A DNA stretch of 41,436 nt from Fischerella muscicola SAG 1427-1 = PCC 73103 (GTDB lineage: Bacteria; Cyanobacteriota; Cyanobacteriia; Cyanobacteriales; Nostocaceae). The DNA lies in assembly GCF_000317245.1 (NCBI RefSeq), contig NZ_AJLJ01000497.1:1-41436 (forward strand), read 5' to 3'. A program made the position numbers and the translations under genes. The notes beneath the pieces were generated by a model, which was not told the DNA's origin, did not search any database, and saw nothing but the letters and a program-made list of their open reading frames with translations. Of the stretch, positions 7,881 to 15,751 are shown piece by piece. How positions within the stretch are numbered: position 1 is the first letter of the stretch; every line of letters begins with the position of its first letter.

Positions 7881-8858
7881 ATGCAAGAACTTTATCCACC
7901 CATTGAGCCTTACTACGAAGGTAGATTACAGGTATCAGATATCCATACTATTTATTTTGAAGAATCTGGTAATCCCCAAGGGAAACCGATTGTTTTACTA
8001 CATGGTGGCCCTGGTGGAGGTTGTCCACCATTTTATCGCCAATATTTTCATCCAGAAAAATGGCGATTGGTTATGTTTGATCAACGCGGTTGTGGAAAAA
8101 GTACACCCCATGCTGAACTGCGAGAAAATACCACATGGGATTTAGTTAATGATATTGAAAAACTACGAGAGCATTTAGGTATTGAAAAATGGGTTGTATT
8201 TGGTGGTAGTTGGGGAAGTACTCTTTCATTAGCTTACAGTGAAACTCATCCAGAACGCTGTAGTGGGTTAATTTTGCGAGGCATTTTTATGCTGCGGCAA
8301 AAAGAGTTGCACTGGTTTTATCAAGAGGGAGCAAGTTATATTTTTCCTGATGCTTGGGAAGAGTATCTTAAACCAGTTCCTATAGCAGAACGGGGTGATT
8401 TGTTGACAGCATATTATCAACGCTTGACAAGTCCAGACATGCAAATTAGGCTGGAAGCTGCCCGTGCTTGGTCGATTTGGGAAGCAAGTACTAGCAGATT
8501 ATTCCCAGATCCAGAGTTAATGCAAAAGTTTGGTAAAAATGAATTTGCCGATGCTTTTGCACGAATTGAGTGTCATTATTTTATCAACAAAGGTTTTTTT
8601 GAACCAGAAGATTATTTACTTTTAAATATTGAACGCATTCATCACATCCCAGCAGTCATTGTGCAAGGGCGTTATGATGTAGTTTGCCCGATGATATCAG
8701 CCTGGGAATTACATCGCGCCTGGCCAGAAGCAGAATTTATTGTTGTTCCTGATGCAGGACATTCAATGAGTGAAGCAGGAATAACGAGTGCTTTGATTGC
8801 TGCAACAAATAAGTTTGCTGATATCTTGCACCAACCCCATATCCCGCCTCAGAATTAA
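7881..8858 (+). CDS. pip: prolyl iminopeptidase (alpha/beta hydrolase, family S33)
   Basis: Pip releases N-terminal proline from peptides in the cytoplasm. The 325-aa protein has the oxyanion motif HGGPGGG (41-47), FDQRGCGKS (67-74), the nucleophile Ser110 in GGSWGS, and probable acid Asp266 (GRYDVVCP) and base His294 (DAGHS). These are all the residues expected of the family. The last 11 residues (315-325, ILHQPHIPPQN) and the stop codon are encoded by a 164-bp MITE copy, which replaces the original 3' end of the gene. The tail is downstream of the catalytic core, so activity may be retained. The gene is monocistronic as far as can be seen. Confidence 0.93.
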   Translation: MQELYPPIEPYYEGRLQVSDIHTIYFEESGNPQGKPIVLLHGGPGGGCPPFYRQYFHPEKWRLVMFDQRGCGKSTPHAELRENTTWDLVNDIEKLREHLGIEKWVVFGGSWGSTLSLAYSETHPERCSGLILRGIFMLRQKELHWFYQEGASYIFPDAWEEYLKPVPIAERGDLLTAYYQRLTSPDMQIRLEAARAWSIWEASTSRLFPDPELMQKFGKNEFADAFARIECHYFINKGFFEPEDYLLLNIERIHHIPAVIVQGRYDVVCPMISAWELHRAWPEAEFIVVPDAGHSMSEAGITSALIAATNKFADILHQPHIPPQN

Positions 8859-8984
8859 TTGGTGAGGCTAATAGCATAAGTCCGTTAAAACGGACTCAAA
8901 CACCCTCCTAGTTAGATTTATCTGACTTTAGCTATTAGCCAATAAATTTATTTATTGGCGGGATATGGAGTTGATGCAAGATAT
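8821..8984. mobile_element. 164-bp fold-back MITE (family 2, copy B)
   Basis: Same length and structure as copy A (4113-4276), with 28-bp terminal inverted repeats at 8821-8848 and 8957-8984 (26 of 28 match). It overlaps the end of the peptidase gene and provides its stop codon. The rest of the spacer up to 9171 holds only low-complexity sequence. Confidence 0.8.
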
Positions 8985-9171
8985 GAATTTGCTTATTTGT
9001 AAACAGAGGGAACAGGAAACAGGAAACGAAGTAGCTCTGCTTAACGCTCTGCGATCCTCTGCGTTTAAAAATAAACTCAAACATTAGGGATACTCCCGAT
9101 CACAGGAGCGATCGCTCTGGTGCAAAAACGGCATACACTTTTGATGGTGAAGTTGAGATCAAGAGGTTGCA

Positions 9172-9930
9172 GTGGCTGAATTTTTGTTTGTAACTGATTT
9201 GGATCATACTTTGGTAGGCGATGATCAAACGCTGTTGGTATTAAACGATCGCCTGCAAAAACATCGCCAAGAACATGGTACAAAGATTGTTTATGCTACA
9301 GGGCGATCGCCTGTTCTCTACCGCGAACTTCAACAAGAAAAAAATCTTCTTGAACCAGATGGCTTGATTTTATCTGTAGGAACAGAAATATACTTGGATG
9401 GTAGCGATCGCCCAGATTCAACTTGGGCAACAATACTTTCACAGGGATGGGAAAGAGATTTGGTATTATCTAAAACCTCAGAATTTCCTGAGTTAAAACT
9501 ACAGCCAGATTCTGAACAGCGTCCTTTTAAAGTCAGCTTTTTCTTAGAACAGGAGGCAGCTGTAACTGTTTTACCAAAACTAGAGTCAGAGTTGCTCAAA
9601 TCTAATTTAAATGTAAAGTTAATCTACAGCAGTAGTATAGACCTTGACATTGTGCCTCGCAGGAGCGATAAAGGTCAGGCAGTACAGTTTCTTCGCCAAA
9701 AATGGAAATTTGTAGCAGAACAAACTGTTGTCTGTGGTGATTCTGGTAATGATATTGCTTTATTCGCAGCAGGCAATGAACGAGGGATTATCGTTGGGAA
9801 TGCTCGTAGTGAGTTACTCCAGTGGCACAATGAAAATCCCGCTAACCACCGATATTTGGCAAAAAATGCCTGTGCAGGTGGTATTCTAGAAGGTTTAACT
9901 TATTTTGGATTGATAGAACAAAATGATTAG
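9172..9930 (+). CDS. sucrose-phosphate phosphatase-like HAD hydrolase
   Basis: The 252-aa protein is a HAD phosphatase of the cofactor-capping sucrose-phosphatase type. It has nucleophile and acid Asp9/Asp11 in VTDLDHTL, motif II in YATGRS, Lys167 in SDKGQA and the Mg-binding GDSGND (189-194). The family removes phosphate from sucrose-6F-phosphate, the last step of sucrose synthesis, though related glucosylglycerol- or mannosyl-type phosphatases look similar. The start is GTG at 9172, preceded by AAGAGG; no in-frame ATG fits better. It overlaps ruvA by 8 bp, so the two are probably co-transcribed. No sucrose-phosphate synthase is in the window. Confidence 0.85.
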   Translation: MAEFLFVTDLDHTLVGDDQTLLVLNDRLQKHRQEHGTKIVYATGRSPVLYRELQQEKNLLEPDGLILSVGTEIYLDGSDRPDSTWATILSQGWERDLVLSKTSEFPELKLQPDSEQRPFKVSFFLEQEAAVTVLPKLESELLKSNLNVKLIYSSSIDLDIVPRRSDKGQAVQFLRQKWKFVAEQTVVCGDSGNDIALFAAGNERGIIVGNARSELLQWHNENPANHRYLAKNACAGGILEGLTYFGLIEQND

Positions 9931-10561
9931 TTATCTCAAAGGCATCGTTGCTGGGATTCAAAAACATAGTGGAAATCGCCATATCCTGACTCTCGAAGTC
10001 AACGGAATTGGTTACGATTTACAAATCCCGGCGCGGTTAGCACAGCAGCTACCAGAATCGGGCGGTGAAGTCCAAGTATTTACTCATTACCAAATTCGCG
10101 AGGAAGTACCGTTTCTGTACGGTTTTGGTTCTCCAGCAGAACGGGATGTATTTCGTCATTTGCTCAGTGTAAGTGGGATTGGTGCGGCTTTGGCGATCGC
10201 TTTACTCGACACTCTGGAACTGCCAGAATTAGTCCAGACTATTATCACTGCTAATGTCCAATTGTTGATTCAAGCGCCAGGCGTTGGCAAAAAAACCGCA
10301 GAACGTATTTGTTTGGAATTGAAAAGCAAATTAATCGAATGGCGCAAAACAGCAGGCTTTTTCGTCGCTACAGGCGGCCCAGCACCAGGAATTCTCGAAG
10401 AAGTGCAAATGACACTTTTAGCTTTGGGTTACACCCCTAACGAAGTCAGCCACGCCTTACACATAGTCAGCGAAGACATTGGACTACCAAAAGACGCACT
10501 CTTAGAAGAATGGCTTAGACAAGCGATCGCTCATCTTAGTAGTAGTGAATGTAATTATTAG
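9923..10561 (+). CDS. ruvA: Holliday junction branch migration protein RuvA
   Basis: RuvA binds four-way DNA junctions and loads the RuvB motor for branch migration in recombinational repair. The 212-aa protein has the N-terminal OB fold opening MISYLKGIVAGI. Two helix-hairpin-helix motifs follow (LLSVSGIGAALAIALL and LIQAPGVGKKTAERI), then a flexible linker and a C-terminal three-helix domain (MTLLALGYTPNEVSHALHI) that contacts RuvB. Its ATG lies inside the end of the upstream phosphatase gene, suggesting translational coupling. The pairing with an unrelated sugar phosphatase gives no functional clue. Confidence 0.95.
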   Translation: MISYLKGIVAGIQKHSGNRHILTLEVNGIGYDLQIPARLAQQLPESGGEVQVFTHYQIREEVPFLYGFGSPAERDVFRHLLSVSGIGAALAIALLDTLELPELVQTIITANVQLLIQAPGVGKKTAERICLELKSKLIEWRKTAGFFVATGGPAPGILEEVQMTLLALGYTPNEVSHALHIVSEDIGLPKDALLEEWLRQAIAHLSSSECNY

Positions 10562-10935
10562 TCATTTGTCAAGAGTTACTATTATTATTTAGTTGTTATT
10601 AGTTATTGGCTATTAGTGTACAACAATAAAAAAGTTATAAAGATGGCTGGCTGAAAACCCTTGAGAAACTTCGTCCATAACGCACCCTACCAAGAGCAAT
10701 CAGCTTTGCAGCCTGAAATCAATTACTGCTAATATGATCGTTTCTGCCTTGACGAGAAACAGATTTGTGTTGTGAGGGGTAACAAATATTCCCGCAACCT
10801 TATATCTGCGTTGATTCGGAGACTTGGGTCTGGAGACAGCAAGCTCACTTTTTTTCGTTTTACCAATTTTCGGTGATTGGGAATCTAGTCAGGGCGATTA
10901 GCTCTTTATAAATAAAACCCTAATTTAAAAAAATT
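10562..10935. other. 374-bp spacer, no gene recognised
   Basis: This holds a REP-like arm (CATAACGCACCCTACC at 10677-10692) and a moderately structured stretch near 10740-10870 that ends in a T-run (CACTTTTTTTCG). I could not match it to a known small RNA. No ORF of substance is seen. Confidence 0.4.
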
Positions 10936-11502
10936 TCAACGTTCCAAATATTGGAAATTTTGTATACACCTTTTCTGCAAAGCATTAGGAAGGAATCTTT
11001 TGTAAATTTGCAAAATTTTTTCTTGGCTTTGATTCGTAGGCGATAGTTTACCATAATTAATGAAATTATATTTTTCATTAGGGTAAAAATCCACAATGTA
11101 ATTGTGATTGATAGAGCTATCTCTCGTGTCTAAAGCATTAATTCTGACAGCACCATTATTCATCGCCTGCATGTGAAATTGATAAGTAAAGTCATGAGAA
11201 TTTTTTTTCAAAAACTCTCCGACTTTGTCAGCAACTCCATCACCAAAACTTTCTCTGTACAACTCCTGCAAAAGAAAGTTGTAAGGTGTCAAATTCCGTG
11301 CCTTGGAAAAGACGCATAATAGGCTTTTCTTATCACCAGTATTTGGTACATGCTTCTTCATTAAAGGCCATACCTTATCTTGATAAGCACTTTGGGCAAG
11401 AATGTGTACTGTTTTATTGTTATCAACAGTATTTGCTGTGACAACTTGTGAAGCTAAGATTGACGTCGATAAGCTGACTAAAAGCCATTTGAGTAGATTC
11501 AT
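10936..11502 (-). CDS. hypothetical exported protein, 188 aa
   Basis: No family was recognised. The first 23 residues (MNLLKWLLVSLSTSILASQVV...) form a clear signal peptide with likely cleavage near VTA-NT, so the mature part of about 165 residues should be periplasmic or secreted. The mature part contains two cysteines (SLLCVF and KRCIQ) that could form a disulfide, and a VRINALDTRDSSINHNYIVD segment suggestive of beta structure. It is divergent from the bioF-like gene, sharing a 280-bp AT-rich promoter region that contains repeated motifs. It could be a small secreted stress or binding protein; this is unsupported beyond export. Confidence 0.65.
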   Translation of the reverse strand: MNLLKWLLVSLSTSILASQVVTANTVDNNKTVHILAQSAYQDKVWPLMKKHVPNTGDKKSLLCVFSKARNLTPYNFLLQELYRESFGDGVADKVGEFLKKNSHDFTYQFHMQAMNNGAVRINALDTRDSSINHNYIVDFYPNEKYNFINYGKLSPTNQSQEKILQIYKRFLPNALQKRCIQNFQYLER

Positions 11503-11603
11503 ATTTTTTAAAGATACCGTGCATCTAGCAAAAGAAGATAGTGCCGCCTAACTATTTATTTTGCGGAAACTTTCTATATAACATTCATATTGGGTACTAT
11601 AGG

Positions 11604-11660
11604 GAATTTTTCCGTATAATTACCTTAAGTAAGCTGATTATATAGAATTTTTCCACATAA
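11604..11660. promoter_or_regulatory. direct repeats in divergent promoter region
   Basis: GAATTTTTCCGTATAA (11604-11619) and GAATTTTTCCACATAA (11645-11660) are direct repeats with start points 41 bp apart. Related TTTTGCGGAAA words lie on each side, at about 11559 and 11678. The placement between two divergent genes suggests operator-like sites, but no regulator is known. Confidence 0.35.
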
Positions 11661-11781
11661 CATCCTCAATTAGAATCTTTTGCGGAAAATTTTTAATAAA
11701 ATACTTCTAAATTCCGTAAATTTTATAATTGGCTTATCGTTTTGGCTCGTGATTCATGCTGCATTTCATGTATTGTCCCCA

Positions 11782-12942
11782 ATGCCCGATCCCTACGCTT
11801 GGATAGAACAATCTCTGGCAACAATCCACCGTGCAGACTGGTATCGTTCGGTACAAACAATCAACGGTTGCGGTGGTGCGACGGTGTTATTAGAAGGACA
11901 GGAGGTAATCAATTTTGCCAGTAATGACTACTTGGGATTGGCTAGTGATCAACGTTTGATTGCGGCGGCGACTGCTGCTGTGCAAGAATTTGGCACAGGT
12001 AGTACTGGTTCCCGTCTACTCAGTGGACATAGAGAATTACACAGAGAATTAGAAAAAGCGATCGCATCTCTCAAGCAAACAGAAGATGCTGTAGTCTTCA
12101 GTTCGGGATATCTAGCAAATTTAGGCGCAATTACAGCTTTAGTAGGGAAGCGAGATTTAATATTAGCTGATCAGTATAATCACTCCAGCCTCAAAAATGG
12201 AGCAATTTTGAGTGGTGCAACAATTTTTGAATATCCTCACTGTGATATCGAAGCTGTTAAAAACGAATTAGAGCGATCGCGTCAAGATTATCGACGCTGT
12301 TTAATCACAACAGATAGCGTCTTTAGTATGGATGGCGATTTGTGTCCTTTACTTGCACTAGTGAATCTGGCAGAAGAATTTAGCTGTATGCTACTAGTCG
12401 ATGAGGCTCATGGTACCGGAGTTTTAGGAAAAACAGGTGCAGGATGCGTTGAGTATTTCGGCTGCACGGGTAAGCAATTAGTACAAATGGGAACATTGAG
12501 TAAAGCTTTGGGTAGCTTAGGCGGATATATTGCTGGAAGTGCAAGCCTAATTGACTATTTACGAAATCGCGCATCGAGTTGGATCTATACTACTGCTCTT
12601 TCACCCGCAGATACAGCCGCAGCTTTAACAGCAATTAATATAGTTAAACAAGAACCACAACGCCGCGCTCAATTATGGAAAAATGTCGATTACTTAAAAA
12701 AGTTAATCCAACAACACTTACCTAATCTCAAATTACTCCCTTCAGAATCACCGATTATTTGCTTACAATTTGCTAGCGCCAAAGACGCACTCCAAGCAGC
12801 AAAGCAACTCAAATCTGCTGGTGTATTTGCTCCTGCGATTCGTCCTCCTACGGTTCCTACAAGTAGAATACGAATTTCTATCATGGCAACTCATGATGAA
12901 AAACATATTGAAAAATTAGTAGAAGTACTACAGCATTCTTAA
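11782..12942 (+). CDS. bioF: 8-amino-7-oxononanoate synthase (BioF-like alpha-oxoamine synthase)
   Basis: This PLP enzyme of the alpha-oxoamine synthase family condenses an acyl thioester with an amino acid. In BioF this is pimeloyl-ACP/CoA plus alanine, giving the biotin precursor KAPA. From ATG 11782 it is 386 aa, the usual length. The frame is open from TTG 11680, but those 34 residues are hydrophobic AT-rich translation without family match. Key residues are SNDYLGL (47-53), the DEAH motif with Asp207 and His210, and the Schiff-base Lys241 in TLSKALGS. No other bio gene is adjacent, so a related acyltransferase role is possible. Confidence 0.88.
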   Translation: MPDPYAWIEQSLATIHRADWYRSVQTINGCGGATVLLEGQEVINFASNDYLGLASDQRLIAAATAAVQEFGTGSTGSRLLSGHRELHRELEKAIASLKQTEDAVVFSSGYLANLGAITALVGKRDLILADQYNHSSLKNGAILSGATIFEYPHCDIEAVKNELERSRQDYRRCLITTDSVFSMDGDLCPLLALVNLAEEFSCMLLVDEAHGTGVLGKTGAGCVEYFGCTGKQLVQMGTLSKALGSLGGYIAGSASLIDYLRNRASSWIYTTALSPADTAAALTAINIVKQEPQRRAQLWKNVDYLKKLIQQHLPNLKLLPSESPIICLQFASAKDALQAAKQLKSAGVFAPAIRPPTVPTSRIRISIMATHDEKHIEKLVEVLQHS

Positions 12943-12961
12943 ATTATTCGTGAGAGACAAT

Positions 12962-12992
12962 GATCCCCGACTTCTTGGAGAAGTCGGGGATC
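12962..12992. repeat. dispersed hairpin GATCCCCGACTT (4)
   Basis: This palindrome lies between the convergent ends of the bioF-like gene (12942) and the 249-aa ORF (13034), 19 nt past the bioF stop. It is well placed as a bidirectional transcript-end hairpin. Confidence 0.7.
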
Positions 12993-13033
12993 TAAGCTCT
13001 GCGATTCTCAAGCTGTTCCCTGACAAACATCGA

Positions 13034-13714
13034 TCAACAAGTTTCTCCTTCTGGAAGCAAAACTAACCGTCCTTCCTTATATGCTTGTCGTAAAGCGATC
13101 GCTTCTGACACAATTTGTTGAGCAGTTAATCCTTCAGAATCCATCATCTTTTGCAGAGTGACACCTGTGTGTTCATACTCAGAATGAATCGGTGGAATTT
13201 GACAGTAGCGTCCACCATTGTTTGTTCGTCGCCAGATACTCGGTTTTTGAGGTTTTGATTGTCTGGGAGTTCGCCGTTGCTTAACTAAGGAACGTACAGA
13301 CTCTTGGGTAATTGCAGTTATGTCTAACAAAGCATCTATAACTGGTTTGTATTTATTACTATTGTTTGCTAACTGATAGACAGTCAATGGCTCAACTTGT
13401 GCTAAATCCTGGGGCGAAAACTTACTAAATACCGCTGCAATTTTCAGATACTTTTTTTCCTCCCCTTTCCAGCCCTGGTCTACTAGTAGTTTTTTATACG
13501 CTTTTGCTGAAAGCTTCTGTTTTTGCTCGGCTAACCAAAAAGCATGATGCAAAATCGTTTTGGTGACATCAGCAAGTGAAAGCACTTGAAATTTTTCAGC
13601 ACCCGCGCTGTTGGAATCATTTGCTTTTTCCTCAACGTATTTCCCAAACTCTGATAAAGCAATTACTTTTTCGTCAACTTGCTCTGCAATTACACTCTGT
13701 ACTCGTGTCATCAT
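13034..13714 (-). CDS. hypothetical protein, 226 aa
   Basis: No family was recognised. The chosen start is ATG 13714 (MMTRVQSVIAEQ), preceded by GAGGTCAAC. The frame extends to 13783, but the extra 23 residues lack a ribosome-binding site. The protein is soluble and helical, with a basic, proline-containing middle (VKQRRTPRQSKPQKPSIWRR) and a C-terminal helix pair (GVTLQKMMDSEGLTAQQIVSEAIALRQAY). The central segment could bind nucleic acid, but this is inference. It stands alone, convergent with the bioF-like gene. Confidence 0.6.
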   Translation of the reverse strand: MMTRVQSVIAEQVDEKVIALSEFGKYVEEKANDSNSAGAEKFQVLSLADVTKTILHHAFWLAEQKQKLSAKAYKKLLVDQGWKGEEKKYLKIAAVFSKFSPQDLAQVEPLTVYQLANNSNKYKPVIDALLDITAITQESVRSLVKQRRTPRQSKPQKPSIWRRTNNGGRYCQIPPIHSEYEHTGVTLQKMMDSEGLTAQQIVSEAIALRQAYKEGRLVLLPEGETC

Positions 13715-13870
13715 AATGTTGACCTCATAAATCTTAGTACGCACAACAAATCCATCGCCTTTAGTCACCAGAAAATGACACAAGCGATCGCACTCATGAG
13801 ATGCTACTCTATTGAGTCGTGGCTACGCGTACACGCAGCATTACCCTCAAGCTAGTACTTCGCCACGCAA

Positions 13871-13943
13871 ATTTTGACAGGTTGCGAGGGGTTAGATCCC
13901 CGACTTTTTAAAAAAGTCGGGGATCTGGCCAACTTGTCAAAAT
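13871..13943. repeat. nested palindrome containing dispersed hairpin (5)
   Basis: The hairpin AGATCCCCGACTT...AAGTCGGGGATCT (13894-13926) sits inside an outer inverted repeat, ATTTTGACAGGTTG (13871-13884) and CAACTTGTCAAAAT (13930-13943), with one mismatch. The outer arms would extend the fold and suggest a larger element than the bare hairpin. Confidence 0.6.
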
Positions 13944-13992
13944 CAATGTGGTGAACTACTAGTAGTCCGCCAAACAAATTATGAGAGGTCAT

Positions 13993-14025
13993 AGATCCCC
14001 GACTTTTTGAAAAAGTCGGGGATCT
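13993..14025. repeat. dispersed hairpin AGATCCCCGACTT (6)
   Basis: A second member of the family lies 67 bp after hairpin 5 in the same spacer. An ORF that crosses both hairpins (13852-14145, minus) reads the repeat twice and is not a real gene. Confidence 0.7.
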
Positions 14026-14195
14026 GAACACCCACGACTCATTAAAATTAATAGGACAGACCACTAGTGAAAGTTTGAAAATAAATTTATTAACTAGAAC
14101 AATTGTACTATATAAAGATAGAGAAAAAACCCCAGTAATACCCAAATTTTGGTAAAGCTGATTAAAATTTTATACACTAGACATCTTGTAAAAGT

Positions 14196-14249
14196 CTGTA
14201 GTGAGGACTTTAGTCCTTTATGAGCGTAGCGCTTAAGCGCTCACTACAA
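14196..14249. repeat. palindromic repeat GTAGTGAG...CTCACTAC
   Basis: Outer arms TGTAGTGAG / CTCACTACA enclose inner palindromes (GGACTTTAGTCC and AGCGCTTAAGCGCT). A related end, GAGCGATAAATCGCTCACTACAAA, occurs at 7824-7847 upstream of the peptidase gene. It is a non-coding dispersed repeat. Confidence 0.55.
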
Positions 14250-14617
14250 ACCCACTAGGTAGGAAACATTAATAATTGACTATAAATACAGAAGGACTAT
14301 TCTTAAATGCGATCGCTATATTATTGAATGGCGATCGCAAAGTAAAAAACCTCAGAAAAGGTAAATTTATCGTGAGTTAAATTAACTTAAATTATTGCTC
14401 AAATTTAATGTTTTTGCTAAACAAAAGATTTGTTGATATCATAAATATTAAATACGTCAAGAGATATACATCAAAACATATTAATTTGTATCTAATATCA
14501 CACAATTATTTGACATTAAATCATTAGTATATAAATCTATAGATAGATACAAAGGTTTTGTAATCAAGTTACTATTTGTCTTGGAAGAAGAGAAACATTT
14601 AAGTCATACCTCACTCT

Positions 14618-14650
14618 ACCCCTTAAGGATAAAATCGCTCCTTTAGGGGT
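14618..14650. terminator. hairpin downstream of psaJ-like gene
   Basis: Arms ACCCCTTAAGGA (14618-14629) and TCCTTTAGGGGT (14639-14650) form a 12-bp stem with one mismatch and a 9-nt loop. The hairpin lies 40 nt past the psaJ-like stop codon. The T-rich side is on the plus strand, so it is only a probable transcript-end structure for the minus-strand gene. Confidence 0.5.
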
Positions 14651-14689
14651 ATTTATTTCCAGAGATAAACAACCTTAATTTTGTGAAGT

Positions 14690-14839
14690 CTATGGCATTG
14701 GATGGAAGAGAAGATCAGGGAAAAAGAAGTTAAACACAGCCCAAGTAGAAAATGCGATTGATACCGCTAGAATAGCAAGAACTGGTGCTAGAGAAAGATA
14801 ACGAAGGAAATAGCTTCTTTGCTCGCTTGGCTTTTGCAT
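14690..14839 (-). CDS. psaJ: photosystem I subunit IX-like protein (PsaJ)
   Basis: This 49-aa gene resembles PsaJ, a single-helix membrane subunit at the edge of photosystem I that binds chlorophyll and contacts PsaF. The order is YFLRYLSLAPVLAIL (family has a YLSTAPV-type start of the helix), one transmembrane helix (about 14-38), then FFFPDLLFHPMP. That ending matches the family signature FYPDLLFHPLP, with its conserved His. The normally conserved Glu/Arg of the GILIEFNRF segment are replaced (AVFNFF). The ribosome-binding site is TGGAGAA before ATG. No psaF is next to it, unlike the usual psaF-psaJ pair, so it is probably a second, divergent PsaJ. The recalled consensus was not checked by alignment. 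Confidence 0.85.
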   Translation of the reverse strand: MQKPSEQRSYFLRYLSLAPVLAILAVSIAFSTWAVFNFFFPDLLFHPMP

Positions 14840-15535
14840 TGTTCATTCTCCAGAACAATTTAGTAAGTTATCAAAATTAACTTCCATAATCTTATTTGTC
14901 TCTGTGCTTACCAACAATTCCCACATAATACCTCTTTAATATTGGGAATTTAAATCAAGACAAGATTAATGAAAATCGATTCGTTAACTACTAACTTAAT
15001 TTATTATTATCACCTAAACTTCTAACTATAGGAATAAGTTAACTGGAGATGTTGTATCTAGTTTTCAAAAAAAATCTATCTAAAAATAGACAATATTTAG
15101 TGATATTTATCTTATTTTAATCGTTCTTATTGAAAAAAATATCCCCGACTGAAGGATAACAAACACCCATGACGAATGTTGACGAATATGTCAAGGATCT
15201 ATTTAAAACTGAATGGTATTGACGTATAACATGGTAATTTAGGCGCTTTAATTCTTTTTTTAACTATAACAAAAGAACAATTTTGTATTGTAAATTACAG
15301 TTTAATTTAATATTAAATTAACTATCGACAGAAATAAAACCAATTCTTTAGTAAGAATAAAATAGTAATTTTAGTCGTTATTCTAGTTATTAAATTGTTT
15401 TAAAATAAGAATTTTTCAAACAATTAATATAACTTCTGCTTGCGTCATTTGGACTCATATCTTGAGTACAAAAACTCTGCTACCTGGTACGAATACTTCT
15501 GGGTTAAAAATATATTATAAGGAGAACACAATAAA
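14840..15535. other. 696-bp AT-rich spacer (shared upstream region)
   Basis: This lies between the divergent psaJ-like gene and the 71-aa gene. It is very AT-rich, with no ORF worth reporting. Its length suggests long untranslated leaders or regulatory sites for both genes. A strong AAGGAG ribosome-binding site occurs at its right end (15520-15526 region). Confidence 0.4.
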
Positions 15536-15751
15536 ATGAATAGTAAAGCGTTAATGCCACCTAAATTTAACAAAAATCAGGTTGTGCATTTTATTGGTGG
15601 TGTGGGCATAATTTTAGATTTACAAGCCGATTCTGATACCTGGAAGTATTCCGTTGAAATGGAAAAAGTACCAGAATGTGATATAGGTAGAATTGGCACC
15701 GAGACAACAGTTTACTTACATGAAGCAGATATTGCTGGAGTCGTAAATTAA
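15536..15751 (+). CDS. small conserved-looking hypothetical protein, 71 aa
   Basis: No named family was recognised. The ATG follows an excellent ribosome-binding site (TAAGGAGAAC). The protein is acidic and predicted to be mostly beta strand (NQVVHFIGGVGIILDLQADS, then TWKYSVEMEKVPECDIGRIG and TTVYLHEADIAGVV), consistent with a small SH3-like barrel. Its 3' end overlaps by 4 bp the end of the convergent PAS-CRP regulator. Such antisense overlap may couple their mRNA levels; this is inference. Confidence 0.75.
   Translation: MNSKALMPPKFNKNQVVHFIGGVGIILDLQADSDTWKYSVEMEKVPECDIGRIGTETTVYLHEADIAGVVN

Noticed and set aside
10690..10880. Small RNA downstream of ruvA
   Set aside because: There is some local structure and a T-run, but no stable closing stem or known RNA signature could be shown by eye.
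11680..11781. Hydrophobic N-terminal leader on the bioF-like protein
   Set aside because: Starts at TTG without a ribosome-binding site in AT-rich promoter DNA; BioF is cytoplasmic and the family start matches 11782.
13852..14145. 97-aa minus-strand ORF with repeated SPTF.KSRGS peptide
   Set aside because: The peptide repeat is only the translation of hairpins 5 and 6; no ribosome-binding site and no protein-like composition.
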